A stretch of DNA of 64,000 bases from an uncultured Oscillospiraceae bacterium (GTDB lineage: Bacteria > Bacillota > Clostridia > Oscillospirales > Oscillospiraceae): the NCBI GenBank assembly GCA_947588955.1, contig CANPYX010000003.1, positions 62,001 through 126,000 on the forward strand, written 5' to 3'. Below, in pieces: positions 1-8,496 of this stretch; position 1 is the first letter of the stretch; each line of letters starts with the position of its first letter. Below the pieces are notes generated by a model. It did no database searches. It was not told where the DNA came from and saw only the letters and a list, made by a program, of their open reading frames with translations. Position numbers and translations under genes: made by a program.

Positions 1-2
1 AT

Positions 3-2693
3 ATGGCCCGTGGCTTACTCAGCAGCATCGTAATCGACAATGACAACGAGGACTATGACTTCCGCACGTTCCAGTTCAACGGCGTTGCTGACGTTGTGGA
101 TTGCACCTGCAACTTCCTGTCCGCCCTGACATCTATCCCTCAGACCATCCTGTTTGGCCGTTCCCCGGCCGGTATGAACTCCACTGGCGAGAGCGATCTG
201 GAGAACTACTACAACTTCATCGAGCGCATTGACAGGAGAATGGTAAAGAAGAACCTGCGGTATCTCCTGTCCATCGTTTTCCGGGCTGGCGTCGCCACTG
301 GCGAGGTCGATGAGATCCCGAAAATCAAGATAAGGTTCAACCCGCTTTGGTCACTCAGCGATGTCGAACAGGCTGACCTCGACCAAAAGAGAGCGCAGAC
401 CCAGCAGACTAAGGCTCAGACCGCCCAGATTTACGTTGATATGCAAGCGGTTGACCCGTCCGAAGTCCGCAAAAAGCTGGCTGACAGCGAGGACTTCGAT
501 GTGGAAAATATGCTTGATGAAGTTCCTGAAGACGATCTGTTTGCCGAGTACAACGCACAGCAGCAAGCCGCACAAGTAGGAACTATGGCGGAACAGGGGC
601 AGTTTGCTCAGTATGCCCAGGGTGTCAACGTGGAGGAACACAATGTTGACCCCGGTACTGAGGGATCGGCTCCTGCTTCGGCTCCTGCGGCAACAAAGCT
701 ACCTCAGGATATGAGCCCTGAAGAACTCGCAAAAATATCCGGCCGTCCCAGCGAGGATGTGGATAAGACCGACGAGGCTTTCTCTGTCGGTGTCCTCATT
801 ATCGCTGACGGTAAAATCCTTGCCGGCACTCGGCACAATGACTTCGGCTACGGCCTTATTTGCGGTCCGGGCGGCCATGGCGAGGATGGAGAAACCCCGG
901 AACAGGCGGCTATCAGGGAAACTCAGGAGGAGTTTGGCATCACGCCTACCGACCTCGTTCTGCTCGGCCGTGGCCCGAAAGAGAATGAGACGGACCTCAC
1001 GCCGTATCTGTTCCTTTGCACCGACTATACGGGTGTTCCTGAGTGCATGGACCTTGAGATGGTCAATCCCCGATTCCTGTCACTCGAAGAACTCGGCGCT
1101 CTCGACGCATCACTTTTCCCGCCGTTCGCTGACAGCCTGAATGTCCTGCAAGGCGTCCTCGCTGGAGTATGCGACAGGGCTGATGGTGGTCCTGGTAGTG
1201 GAAACCATAACCATAAGGGCGTTGAGGGACAAAGGGGAGGAAGCGCAAAAGGTACTGGTGGCGGAGTGGAGACTATCTCGTCCGTAGCGTCAGTTATACC
1301 GAAGCCTAATATTTCAGACCCGGAAGATAAGCGAGATAAAATCTCAAAGCCATTCTTTGAGAAAATTGGATATGCGAAAAAGCCGTCTGTTGTCTCAGAC
1401 GATGAGTTTGAGTCAACAGAAAGCGATTACCCGGTCCAGTATAGGGGCATAGATGAAGCCGGCTCTTTTGAGAGCTTTGTTGGAGATGAATATTTTGTTG
1501 GAGGCGGAGCCAACGGAGATGGCACTAATACGACCCCTGACAAGAAAACCGCAGAGGAATTTGCGGGAAAGGGCGGTACTGTCGTAAGAATCAAACTTGA
1601 CAAATCCGCCAAAGTGATTACTGACTCGGAACTCATGGAGAAAATCGGCGACTTTAGAAACGCCGAGCCTCCAGAAGGTGTTGACCCTGGTGTGTTCCGC
1701 TATCTCTCGTCTAACCCCGGCTGTATAGCCGCGTCACTCGGATACGATGCAATTTATGATAGCGGAACTCAGTGGTTGAACATAGTCAATAGAGGAAAAA
1801 TGGTCGTGTCTTCCAATGCCGGCTCCAATAACAACGACGGAGGCCCCGGATCCGGTAATTTCGGACACAAGGGAGTCGAAGGGCAACGCGGCGGCTCTGC
1901 TCCGTCTGCCCAGAAATGGCGCGAAAGCGTTGGAGAGAAAAGAACAGCGATGCACTCCGAAAAGCCGAACAAACAGGCCATGACCTTGTGGAAGAACGGC
2001 TTCCTCGATAAGGACACTGCTGTTGCAAAGATGAAAGACGGCTCCATCTCGTCCGAGGTTGACCGGTACTTCGATGTTCTCGAAGCGAACGGGGATCCGA
2101 CGCCCATCAAAAAGACCGTCACTCAGCAGAGAAGCCTGACATCACTTGTTGACACCGAGTACGGCGGAGATTGGGAGAAAGCCAGAATAGGCGAGGTAGC
2201 CAAGGACACAGGAATGACTCAGGAAGAGGCCGAAAAGACCTACCGCGAACTTGAAACATGGACAGGCTCCAACTGGTCCAGGGCTAATTCCGATATGCTT
2301 GACAGCTACGTCGAGAAAGCTCCGACCTTTGACGGGCCGATATTCCGTGGCCTCCACTTCACCGACAGCGATGACTACGACAGCTTCATGAAGTCTATCT
2401 CGTCTGGAGTCGTGACCATGGGCGGAAATTCGTCCTGGTCTTCCGATGAGTCAGTGGCCCGTAGATTCGCACACGCCATTGACGACGACGTAAGCAGCGT
2501 GGTTATCCGGTGCGTAGCCAATAAGACAGCCGCGCCGATAGAGCACATCACTCAGAAGGGCGGCGAGGATGAAGTAATAGCCCACAGTAGGGCCGCATGG
2601 ACCGTCCTCAATGTTTCCGAGTGTACGAGCTATTCCGGCAGAAAAAAGGCTGTTGTGACCGTAATCGAGAGGGGTGAATTTGAAGATGAGTGA
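3..2693 (+). CDS. Portal protein (DUF1073-like, 5' partial) fused to Nudix and ADP-ribosyltransferase domains
   Basis: The frame is open from the window edge, so the real start is probably upstream. Residues 1-200 look like the C-terminal half of a DUF1073 portal (LFGRSPAGMNSTGES signature), the ring at the DNA-packaging vertex. Residues 258-390 form a Nudix hydrolase with a complete box (G-x5-E-x7-RE-x2-EE-x-G near 290-312). A GGPGSGN linker at about 394 precedes a tentative ART-like domain (415-595); a second linker near 612 precedes a clear R-S-E ART: R782 in IFRGL, the SSWSS stretch near 811, and E855-x-E857. Such ARTs use NAD+ to modify targets. The fusion suggests effectors carried in the capsid; this is inference. 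Portal and Nudix calls are firm, the second ART good, the first ART weak. Confidence 0.82.
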   Translation: MARGLLSSIVIDNDNEDYDFRTFQFNGVADVVDCTCNFLSALTSIPQTILFGRSPAGMNSTGESDLENYYNFIERIDRRMVKKNLRYLLSIVFRAGVATGEVDEIPKIKIRFNPLWSLSDVEQADLDQKRAQTQQTKAQTAQIYVDMQAVDPSEVRKKLADSEDFDVENMLDEVPEDDLFAEYNAQQQAAQVGTMAEQGQFAQYAQGVNVEEHNVDPGTEGSAPASAPAATKLPQDMSPEELAKISGRPSEDVDKTDEAFSVGVLIIADGKILAGTRHNDFGYGLICGPGGHGEDGETPEQAAIRETQEEFGITPTDLVLLGRGPKENETDLTPYLFLCTDYTGVPECMDLEMVNPRFLSLEELGALDASLFPPFADSLNVLQGVLAGVCDRADGGPGSGNHNHKGVEGQRGGSAKGTGGGVETISSVASVIPKPNISDPEDKRDKISKPFFEKIGYAKKPSVVSDDEFESTESDYPVQYRGIDEAGSFESFVGDEYFVGGGANGDGTNTTPDKKTAEEFAGKGGTVVRIKLDKSAKVITDSELMEKIGDFRNAEPPEGVDPGVFRYLSSNPGCIAASLGYDAIYDSGTQWLNIVNRGKMVVSSNAGSNNNDGGPGSGNFGHKGVEGQRGGSAPSAQKWRESVGEKRTAMHSEKPNKQAMTLWKNGFLDKDTAVAKMKDGSISSEVDRYFDVLEANGDPTPIKKTVTQQRSLTSLVDTEYGGDWEKARIGEVAKDTGMTQEEAEKTYRELETWTGSNWSRANSDMLDSYVEKAPTFDGPIFRGLHFTDSDDYDSFMKSISSGVVTMGGNSSWSSDESVARRFAHAIDDDVSSVVIRCVANKTAAPIEHITQKGGEDEVIAHSRAAWTVLNVSECTSYSGRKKAVVTVIERGEFEDE

Positions 2694-4332
2694 AAACAGT
2701 TCTCTCGCTTCCAAAATGGAAGCCCAGGGCAATTTTAGACCGGCCAAAAAGTCCTCTGGAGCAAGTAAGGTCAGTATCACAAAGGTTGAAAGCTCCAGTT
2801 CTATCGCCGACTTCATGAGCGGCAAGGCCAGTTATGCGGATTGCTTCGAGGATGACTCAGACTTCAATGACTCCGACTCGGAAGACACGCACCACAATGA
2901 TGGGGGCCCCGGTTCAGGAAACCACGGGCACGAAGGCAGACCGGGAGAGCGGGGCGGCTCAGGCCCATCTGATGGAAGCCCGTCCGACCCCGCCTCGGCA
3001 AAAGCCCAAGGTAGGGCCATGCAGAAGCTCACGAAACGTAGGGCGAATGATAAGATTTCTGAACTGTATAAAAAGTTTCAGGAAGACGGAGGAACAGGCG
3101 AGGAACAAGCCAAAGAAATCGCAAGCTTGCTCAAAGAACTCACCCCCGGTTCCGTAATCACTTGTCCTGCTGGAAGTCTGTTTGATGAAACAACGTCGTA
3201 CACCAAAACAGCAGACGGCTACTTTTCCATGAAGGGAGAGGCCGGAGCTTTCTCGGCTGATGACATCTCCTATGAGTTTCTGGCCGACGAACCGGACAGG
3301 CCCAAAGTTACGAAAGTAGCCATGACGCCTGAAGCCATGGAAGCCGATATGATCCGGGCTCAACAGGCAAACTGGAGGAACAATGAGCAGGTCTGGCAAC
3401 AGGGAGGTGGGCTTTCGGAAAACGCTACCGTTAAACTCACGAAATCAGATCTCGACAGTTGCGGCGACGGAACACGGGTCACGGCGTCCGATGGGACGGT
3501 CTACGAAAAAATCGACTCAGAGTGGTATGACGCCAATACTGGAGCCAAGGCAGACAGGAGAAAACTCGGCTCTCCAACGATAGAGGGAGATTTCTTCACC
3601 GTGAATTTCGGACTTAACGGGGTAAGCGCGGAAGAGTGCCAAAATCTCAGAGAAATCTACAGTTCGATGCCTGAGAGCTTGCGCTCCGCCTATGAAGACG
3701 TGTTCAGAAACAGCACGTTCAATCCGTCCCTTAATGGGACCGCCCATTTCAGACAGGGGAGCGGGATATTCTTCGATACGAACAGCTCCGCCGAGACTGT
3801 CCTCCATGAATGTGCCCACGCCTTTGACCATGAAGTCATGGACAAGGATGTTGAAGTAATGGGCGTTAAGGTCCATATCGGCAGCGCATCCAGAAACATC
3901 GACCATCTCATGTCCACAAAAGACAGTGAGGAAGATTTTGAGGCGATGGCGAAAGTCGTCGGTATTAAGACAAACGGTGAGGGATGGTTCAGTTCAGACT
4001 ACTCTGAAGGTAGTAGTGAAAAGTTCGACACATACTTCTCGTTCTGGAAGAACTATCGAGACTTAGACGATTTTGACGCCGTTTCCGACGCAATCAGCGG
4101 AATGACGCTGAACGGCATGGGCGAAACGATATTCGGGGGCCACGAACAGGCGTACTGGCAGAGAGGATTTGGCGGAAGCCTTGCTTCTCCGCAAAGCACC
4201 GAATATTGGGCGAACTACTGCATGATGAAGGCAAAGGGCAACACGGAAGCCCTTGACTTGCTCCAGCAGGTGTCGCCCAATCGCTTCAAGGCTTGCGACG
4301 AAACCTACAGGGAGGTGTTTGGAAATGACTGA
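2686..4332 (+). CDS. Putative virion-associated zinc metallopeptidase with GGPGSGN linker
   Basis: ATG at 2686 follows GAGAGGGG and overlaps the portal-fusion stop by 8 nt, so translation is probably coupled. Residues 1-70 are acidic and Ser-rich; residues 72-78 repeat the GGPGSGN linker seen twice in the preceding protein. The C-terminal half carries H374-E-x-x-H378-x3-H382, the zinc-binding signature of metallopeptidases, within TVLHECAHAFDH. No transmembrane segment or signal peptide is evident. Position between portal and MuF genes and the shared linker suggest a capsid-packaged protease or effector. The family is not recognised beyond the HExxH motif, and substrate is unknown. Confidence 0.7.
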   Translation: MSENSSLASKMEAQGNFRPAKKSSGASKVSITKVESSSSIADFMSGKASYADCFEDDSDFNDSDSEDTHHNDGGPGSGNHGHEGRPGERGGSGPSDGSPSDPASAKAQGRAMQKLTKRRANDKISELYKKFQEDGGTGEEQAKEIASLLKELTPGSVITCPAGSLFDETTSYTKTADGYFSMKGEAGAFSADDISYEFLADEPDRPKVTKVAMTPEAMEADMIRAQQANWRNNEQVWQQGGGLSENATVKLTKSDLDSCGDGTRVTASDGTVYEKIDSEWYDANTGAKADRRKLGSPTIEGDFFTVNFGLNGVSAEECQNLREIYSSMPESLRSAYEDVFRNSTFNPSLNGTAHFRQGSGIFFDTNSSAETVLHECAHAFDHEVMDKDVEVMGVKVHIGSASRNIDHLMSTKDSEEDFEAMAKVVGIKTNGEGWFSSDYSEGSSEKFDTYFSFWKNYRDLDDFDAVSDAISGMTLNGMGETIFGGHEQAYWQRGFGGSLASPQSTEYWANYCMMKAKGNTEALDLLQQVSPNRFKACDETYREVFGND

Positions 4333-4531
4333 TACTGAAAAGGCTGCTGTTAAGAGCCTTGAGGAAAGAGGCTTTCCGAACACCGCCAAGTACGTCGAGA
4401 TGTTCGGACTCAATTTCTGCCCATCGTTTCGTGGGGTGAACAAGGAGGCCGAGGAGTTCTACAAGAACTGCGTTGACGAGGGGCATCCTTGGGACTGGTA
4501 CTTTGAGTTCCCCGAAGATTCTATTTTCTGA
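4325..4531 (+). CDS. Small hypothetical protein
   Basis: A 68-residue acidic, aromatic-rich protein ending in WDWYFEFPEDSIF. ATG at 4325 follows GGGAGGTGTTTGGAA and overlaps the metallopeptidase stop by 8 nt, which argues for a real, translationally coupled gene. No motif is recognised. Its place between two metallopeptidase-type genes could fit an accessory or inhibitor role, but nothing in the sequence proves it. Confidence 0.6.
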   Translation: MTDTEKAAVKSLEERGFPNTAKYVEMFGLNFCPSFRGVNKEAEEFYKNCVDEGHPWDWYFEFPEDSIF

Positions 4532-4542
4532 GGTGATGGACA

Positions 4543-4923
4543 ATGTACGAGATAAGCGATGATTTGAAAGCCCTCGCACGAGAGGTTATCGTCAGCCACT
4601 CCAACCTTGCGCCCCTCGCAAACGGTGAGTGCCGCATTGCTTATATGTGGTGCGACGCCGAGAAGAAGCGAAACGGCAAGGCGGTCTACGCCGACACCGA
4701 AAAGGTGAACGACAAGGTCAAAACGGTAGCCGGCGTTGACTTCGTTATCACGTTCTACCGCCCGAACTGCGCCGGCCTTAACGACGAGAAGAAGCGCATC
4801 CTCATGTACCACGAGCTCAGACACGTCGGGTTTGAACCGGGCGGATCCTGCCGCATCATTCCGCATGATGTAGAGGACTTCGAGGACATCATAACTGACC
4901 ACGGGATGAATTGGGTCATATAA
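4543..4923 (+). CDS. Putative phage metallopeptidase
   Basis: A 126-residue protein with H90-E-L-R-H94 in MYHELRHVGF, the core of the phage metallopeptidase family often called PhageMetallopep. ATG follows GAGGTGATGGACA, 11 nt after the preceding stop. Family members are small zinc hydrolases of unknown substrate found near head genes and in early regions. This is the second HExxH protein within 2 kb, next to the MuF gene, so proteolysis connected with head assembly or capsid-carried effectors is plausible. Family assignment is from the motif and length; function is inferred. Confidence 0.72.
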   Translation: MYEISDDLKALAREVIVSHSNLAPLANGECRIAYMWCDAEKKRNGKAVYADTEKVNDKVKTVAGVDFVITFYRPNCAGLNDEKKRILMYHELRHVGFEPGGSCRIIPHDVEDFEDIITDHGMNWVI

Positions 4924-4982
4924 CCCCATCCTGTATTTCTTCGCACAATTCCGCTAAAGGGCCGGGAAGGGAGGTCTAAGCT

Positions 4983-5936
4983 TTGAACAATATCTATCAC
5001 CAAGAGATGGTGAAAGAGGCTGTAAAGGCCAAATTTCGGGGCAAATCGACCGTAGTGAGCAAGGGAGTTCCAGCCTACCCGTTCTCAGCGGAAAGGGAGT
5101 TCAGGCGCATAACGGACGCCTATATGGGCTTGCTCAATCAAACGCTCAAGGCCCATATCCCGGAAATGATGAACGCCTATAAGAAAGAGCGCCACGGCGA
5201 CTCCCGGTTTGATGACAGCCGTGACCTCGACAACGAGATACGCCGTATGCTCCAGAAAGTCTCCGAGGAACTGGAGAAATCCCTTGCGGACTTCGGCCTT
5301 GACGACAAGATACGGAAAATATCTGAAATCCTGAAGTCGAAGTCAACAAGAGAGTGGAAGCGCATCATCAAGAACACGTTCGCCATCGACATCACGGAGG
5401 ACTATTTCAGCGGCGAGTTTTACAAGGACGCCATTGAACGCTGGATAGCCGATAACATCCTGAAAATCAAGAGCATCCCGACAGACACGCTCGGAAACAT
5501 GAGGAAGATACTGCTTGACAGCTATCTCAACGGGCGGCCCATACGGGACATCCAGAAAGATATTCAGGAGGAGTACAACGTCACGAAGAGCAAGGCCCGG
5601 TCCCTTGCGAGGGACCAGATCTCGACGCTCAATGCTCAAATCACGAAGCTCCAGCAGCAGGACGCCGGTGTGAAGCGGTACAAATGGTCAACGTCGAAAG
5701 ACTCCCGCGTCCGTGATTGTCACCGTGAACTGGACGGCAAAATCTTCAGTTGGGATGACCCGCCTGAGATGTGGTATATGACAAAGAGCCGAGGCATCGT
5801 CTACACCGGTCGTAGGTGTCACCCCGGAGAGGACTACTGCTGCCGGTGCGTTGCGATACCCGTCTTTGACTATGAGACGATTGACTTGCCGATAACCTCG
5901 AAGGGCTCCCTCACCACGAATGGGAGGGCAGCATGA
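4983..5936 (+). CDS. MuF-type minor head protein (phage head morphogenesis)
   Basis: TTG start chosen because GGGAGGT lies 8 nt upstream; the first in-frame ATG lacks such a site. The N-terminal two thirds are helical. The C-terminal MuF domain (about residues 190-300) has the family's spaced polar motifs: SLARDQISTLNAQ, STSKDSRVRDCHRELDGK, then GRRCHPGEDYCCRC, a Cys/His cluster. MuF proteins sit inside the capsid near the portal and are ejected with DNA; many are fused to toxins. Here the MuF protein is stand-alone, while effector-like domains sit on the portal gene and on its neighbour. Confidence 0.85.
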   Translation: MNNIYHQEMVKEAVKAKFRGKSTVVSKGVPAYPFSAEREFRRITDAYMGLLNQTLKAHIPEMMNAYKKERHGDSRFDDSRDLDNEIRRMLQKVSEELEKSLADFGLDDKIRKISEILKSKSTREWKRIIKNTFAIDITEDYFSGEFYKDAIERWIADNILKIKSIPTDTLGNMRKILLDSYLNGRPIRDIQKDIQEEYNVTKSKARSLARDQISTLNAQITKLQQQDAGVKRYKWSTSKDSRVRDCHRELDGKIFSWDDPPEMWYMTKSRGIVYTGRRCHPGEDYCCRCVAIPVFDYETIDLPITSKGSLTTNGRAA

Positions 5937-6112
5937 AAGAACGAGAACGAATAGCTGTCTATGTGGATGTCCAGAACGGTAAAACGGTCTGCATCTGCAC
6001 ACGCAGATACAAAGGCTGCGGCAAGCATTGCGAAAAAGACTTCGTGGAGCGTGACCGCTTCTTCGACTGGCAAAGCACTATGAACACCAGCAAATACGGC
6101 CCCGGAAGATAG
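5933..6112 (+). CDS. Small cysteine-containing hypothetical protein
   Basis: A 59-residue ORF with ATG overlapping the MuF stop (ATGA) and GGGAGGGCAGC immediately upstream. It has four cysteines (CIC, CGKHC) in a charged background, which could bind a metal. Tight coupling to MuF supports a real gene. No family recognised. Confidence 0.6.
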   Translation: MKERERIAVYVDVQNGKTVCICTRRYKGCGKHCEKDFVERDRFFDWQSTMNTSKYGPGR

Positions 6113-6216
6113 AAGGGGGAGAAAAATGAAAGCTGAAGTTAGGAAGGGTAGGGACCCTCCTGTCAGGGCTACTGGCCCTCCCAGAAACAGAAACCGAGAA
6201 AGGAAGTCTGCTGATA

Positions 6217-6540
6217 ATGAAGAATGGAATCGCAGTGACTACTTTGAGCGTCCAACTGAGCGAGGTCGCAAAAAGGATGGAAAGCATCTCAATCATGACC
6301 GACCAGATTGAGGCAAGCAACGCCTCAGTCTCCGGCTTGGCCGAGGAGCTTCTTCTCGATGAGCTGAACCACGCCCAAGTAATCGTCCTGACGCTTACCT
6401 CCCTTATCTCTGGCAACGACGAAAACACTGCCGGTGTGAACACTGACGAAGCCGGAGACGGCGGAGTCTTTGCCGAGGGAGAACTTGAGCACGTCAAGGG
6501 CGAGGAGAAGACGCCCAAATCTCCCACTATGAGTAAATAG
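6217..6540 (+). CDS. Hypothetical protein, acidic, before the protease gene
   Basis: A 107-residue acidic protein; residues 10-65 look helical (SVQLSEVAKRMESISIM, ELLLDELNHAQV). The ATG has AAAGGAAG about 9 nt upstream. A better SD (AGAAGGGGGAG) lies further upstream before ATG 6126, but that frame encodes an Arg/Pro-rich, shadow-like sequence. Where the SD and coding frame should join is unclear, so the start is uncertain. Position before the protease/scaffold gene suggests a head-assembly accessory. Confidence 0.5.
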   Translation: MKNGIAVTTLSVQLSEVAKRMESISIMTDQIEASNASVSGLAEELLLDELNHAQVIVLTLTSLISGNDENTAGVNTDEAGDGGVFAEGELEHVKGEEKTPKSPTMSK

Positions 6541-6560
6541 GCTTAGGAGGTGCGTTACAG

Positions 6561-8000
6561 ATGCCTACAAAGCTAACTCGTGTGATACGTCTGGACAGCT
6601 TGCCGCTGAACCAGACGTATTTTACTGAAGAAGGCTACCTGATTGACAGGCCCATCCTGACAAGTACGGGTATCTTCGAGTACCACGAGGAAAACGGCCG
6701 CGTCAGACGCGAACTCCGTTTGCCCGAAGAGGTGTTCTCAGCCGAGAGCTTGGCGTCCTACAAAGGGAAGCCCGTAATCATCACTCACGATGCCGGTTTG
6801 GTGGATAAGGACAACGTCCGAAAGCACCAGATCGGCACGATTCTTACCGAGGGGTATAGGAGCGGTGATGATGTCCGAGCTGAAATTATCATCCACGACA
6901 CGGACGATATGAAAAGCTCCGGGCTCAAAGAGCTGTCCCTGGGGTACAATCTCGACCTTGACGAGACACCCGGCGTATGGAATGGTCAGCCTTATGACGC
7001 CATCCAGCGCAATATCCGTATCAATCACCTTGCTCTGGTCCGGGAGGCCAGGGCTGGCGATCAGGCACGGCTGAATATTGACAGCCGTGACTCTACCACC
7101 CTTAAAGGAGGAAAGGCAAAAATGAATACTCCCAAGAACACCAAACGCGCCGATGGCGTCCTGAGCCCCGAAGAGCTCGCTAAGGCTATCGAGCAGTACA
7201 AGGCCCAGAAAGCCGCAAATGCGGCAACCGCAGGTGATGGCGAAGGACAGGGTGGCATGGTTCCCCCCGTCAAAACCGCTGAACCCGCCGGTGGCGCTGC
7301 CCCTGTCAAGGACGGCGAAGAGGCCAAACCTGCCGATGCTCCTGCCGGCATCGAGGAACAGGTCGCCGCAATCAAGGAGCGCAACACCGATGCCGATGGG
7401 GACATAAAACTCCTCATTGACATCATCGACACGCTCCTGGCTGAAAAGGCTTTTGACGAGGCCAAGGCTGGCGAGGCCACCCCCGCTGCCCCCGCTGCTC
7501 CTGCCGCTCCCGCTGTTGACCCGGCCAAAAAGGCCGGCGCTGACTGCGTCACCACTGACGGCGAGGGTTGCGAGGACAACAACTGCGACGATGACGACGA
7601 CGCCATCCCGACCACCGAACCCGGCGATGTCAAGGGCTCCACTATGAACGCCGACAGCATCGACGCTCTGGTCAAGGCCAGGGTGAGCGTCATCCGTGTG
7701 GGCGACAAGCTCAACCTCGACGGCCTCGACACCATGAGCCTGTCCCAGGCCAAGAAAGCCATCATCAATGCGGTGATCCCGTCTCTGCGCCTCGACGGTA
7801 AGAGCGACGTGTATATCGACGCTCTGTACGACCGTGCTGTGGCCGAGGTGGACTCCCGCACCGAGAAGGGCGTTGAATATCAGATCCGTCAGATGTTCAA
7901 CGGCAAGACCCGCCACGACAGCGCCGAGGAGGATTCCTCCGAAGCCCGTCGCGCCGCCATGATCGCGAAACGCCAGAACAGAAACAAGGAGGGCAAATAA
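6561..8000 (+). CDS. Prohead protease (DUF2213) fused to scaffold
   Basis: Residues 1-180 match the DUF2213 family, a capsid maturation protease: RPILTSTGIFEY near the N terminus, GKPVIITHD, and the KELSLGYNLDLDETPG segment typical of the family's core. The C-terminal 290 residues are Ala/Pro/Glu-rich with an acidic Asp run, as expected of a scaffold cleaved out during maturation. ATG has AGGAGGTGCG upstream. The gene precedes decoration and capsid genes, the usual order. A strong internal ribosome binding site marks a nested scaffold-only product (see next entry). Confidence 0.85.
   Translation: MPTKLTRVIRLDSLPLNQTYFTEEGYLIDRPILTSTGIFEYHEENGRVRRELRLPEEVFSAESLASYKGKPVIITHDAGLVDKDNVRKHQIGTILTEGYRSGDDVRAEIIIHDTDDMKSSGLKELSLGYNLDLDETPGVWNGQPYDAIQRNIRINHLALVREARAGDQARLNIDSRDSTTLKGGKAKMNTPKNTKRADGVLSPEELAKAIEQYKAQKAANAATAGDGEGQGGMVPPVKTAEPAGGAAPVKDGEEAKPADAPAGIEEQVAAIKERNTDADGDIKLLIDIIDTLLAEKAFDEAKAGEATPAAPAAPAAPAVDPAKKAGADCVTTDGEGCEDNNCDDDDDAIPTTEPGDVKGSTMNADSIDALVKARVSVIRVGDKLNLDGLDTMSLSQAKKAIINAVIPSLRLDGKSDVYIDALYDRAVAEVDSRTEKGVEYQIRQMFNGKTRHDSAEEDSSEARRAAMIAKRQNRNKEGK
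7122..8000 (+). CDS. Nested in-frame scaffold protein (internal start)
   Basis: Inside the protease-scaffold gene, AAAGGAGG lies 9 nt before an in-frame ATG (codon 188), exactly at the junction between the DUF2213 domain and the low-complexity region. The product would be a 292-residue acidic scaffold. Internal scaffold starts within protease genes are known in phages (lambda C/Nu3 is the standard case). The site is seen directly; its use is inferred. Confidence 0.65.
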   Translation: MNTPKNTKRADGVLSPEELAKAIEQYKAQKAANAATAGDGEGQGGMVPPVKTAEPAGGAAPVKDGEEAKPADAPAGIEEQVAAIKERNTDADGDIKLLIDIIDTLLAEKAFDEAKAGEATPAAPAAPAAPAVDPAKKAGADCVTTDGEGCEDNNCDDDDDAIPTTEPGDVKGSTMNADSIDALVKARVSVIRVGDKLNLDGLDTMSLSQAKKAIINAVIPSLRLDGKSDVYIDALYDRAVAEVDSRTEKGVEYQIRQMFNGKTRHDSAEEDSSEARRAAMIAKRQNRNKEGK

Positions 8001-8001
8001 T

Positions 8002-8496
8002 ATGAGCGCTCAGACCACCTACAACTACGCCACCCCCGTCGGCATCCCCGGCGGCATCGTCGATCTGGCTCCCTATGCCATCGACACGTTCATCAACGAG
8101 GAGACTACCGGCAAGATGAAGTTCGGCCTCGGCGTTGTCCAGGGCACTTCCGCCGGCACTCAGGTCAAGCTCCCCACCGACGCTCAGGGCAAGTTCGAGG
8201 GCGTCACCGTCAACAACAGGACCACCGAGTATGACCTCGATGGCAACATCCGCATCCGTGAGGGTGTGGGCATGGGCGTTATGCGGTACGGCCGCATCTA
8301 TGTCCGCCTTGCCGCTGGCGCTGCTCCCAAGTACGGCGACGCCGCCTATGTCATCGCCACTGGCGGTGAGGCTGGCTGCTTCACTCAGGACAAGGGCTCC
8401 AACATCGCCGTTGCCGGCCGCTTCCTGAGCGATTCCAAGAACGGACTCGCTGCCGTCGAACTGTTCAACGCTCCGGCCCCGGCCGTGGACCCTTGA
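8002..8496 (+). CDS. Capsid decoration / structural cement protein
   Basis: A 164-residue protein with a Gly/Ala-rich beta pattern (PVGIPGGIVDLAPYAID near the start, then GVVQGTSAGTQVKLP) typical of capsid-stabilising cement proteins encoded just before the major capsid gene. ATG follows AAGGAGGGCAAATAAT. High codon bias toward C-ending codons resembles the capsid gene, consistent with strong expression. The stop TGA overlaps the TTG of the next reading frame. Confidence 0.72.
   Translation: MSAQTTYNYATPVGIPGGIVDLAPYAIDTFINEETTGKMKFGLGVVQGTSAGTQVKLPTDAQGKFEGVTVNNRTTEYDLDGNIRIREGVGMGVMRYGRIYVRLAAGAAPKYGDAAYVIATGGEAGCFTQDKGSNIAVAGRFLSDSKNGLAAVELFNAPAPAVDP

Noticed and set aside
6126..6311. 61-residue open frame with a good SD
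   Set aside because: Arg/Pro-rich sequence looks out of frame with the likely gene at 6217; kept only as a note on start uncertainty.
6738..7916. 392-residue minus-strand open frame
   Set aside because: It mirrors the protease-scaffold gene and arises from its GC-rich codon bias; no SD or family signal.
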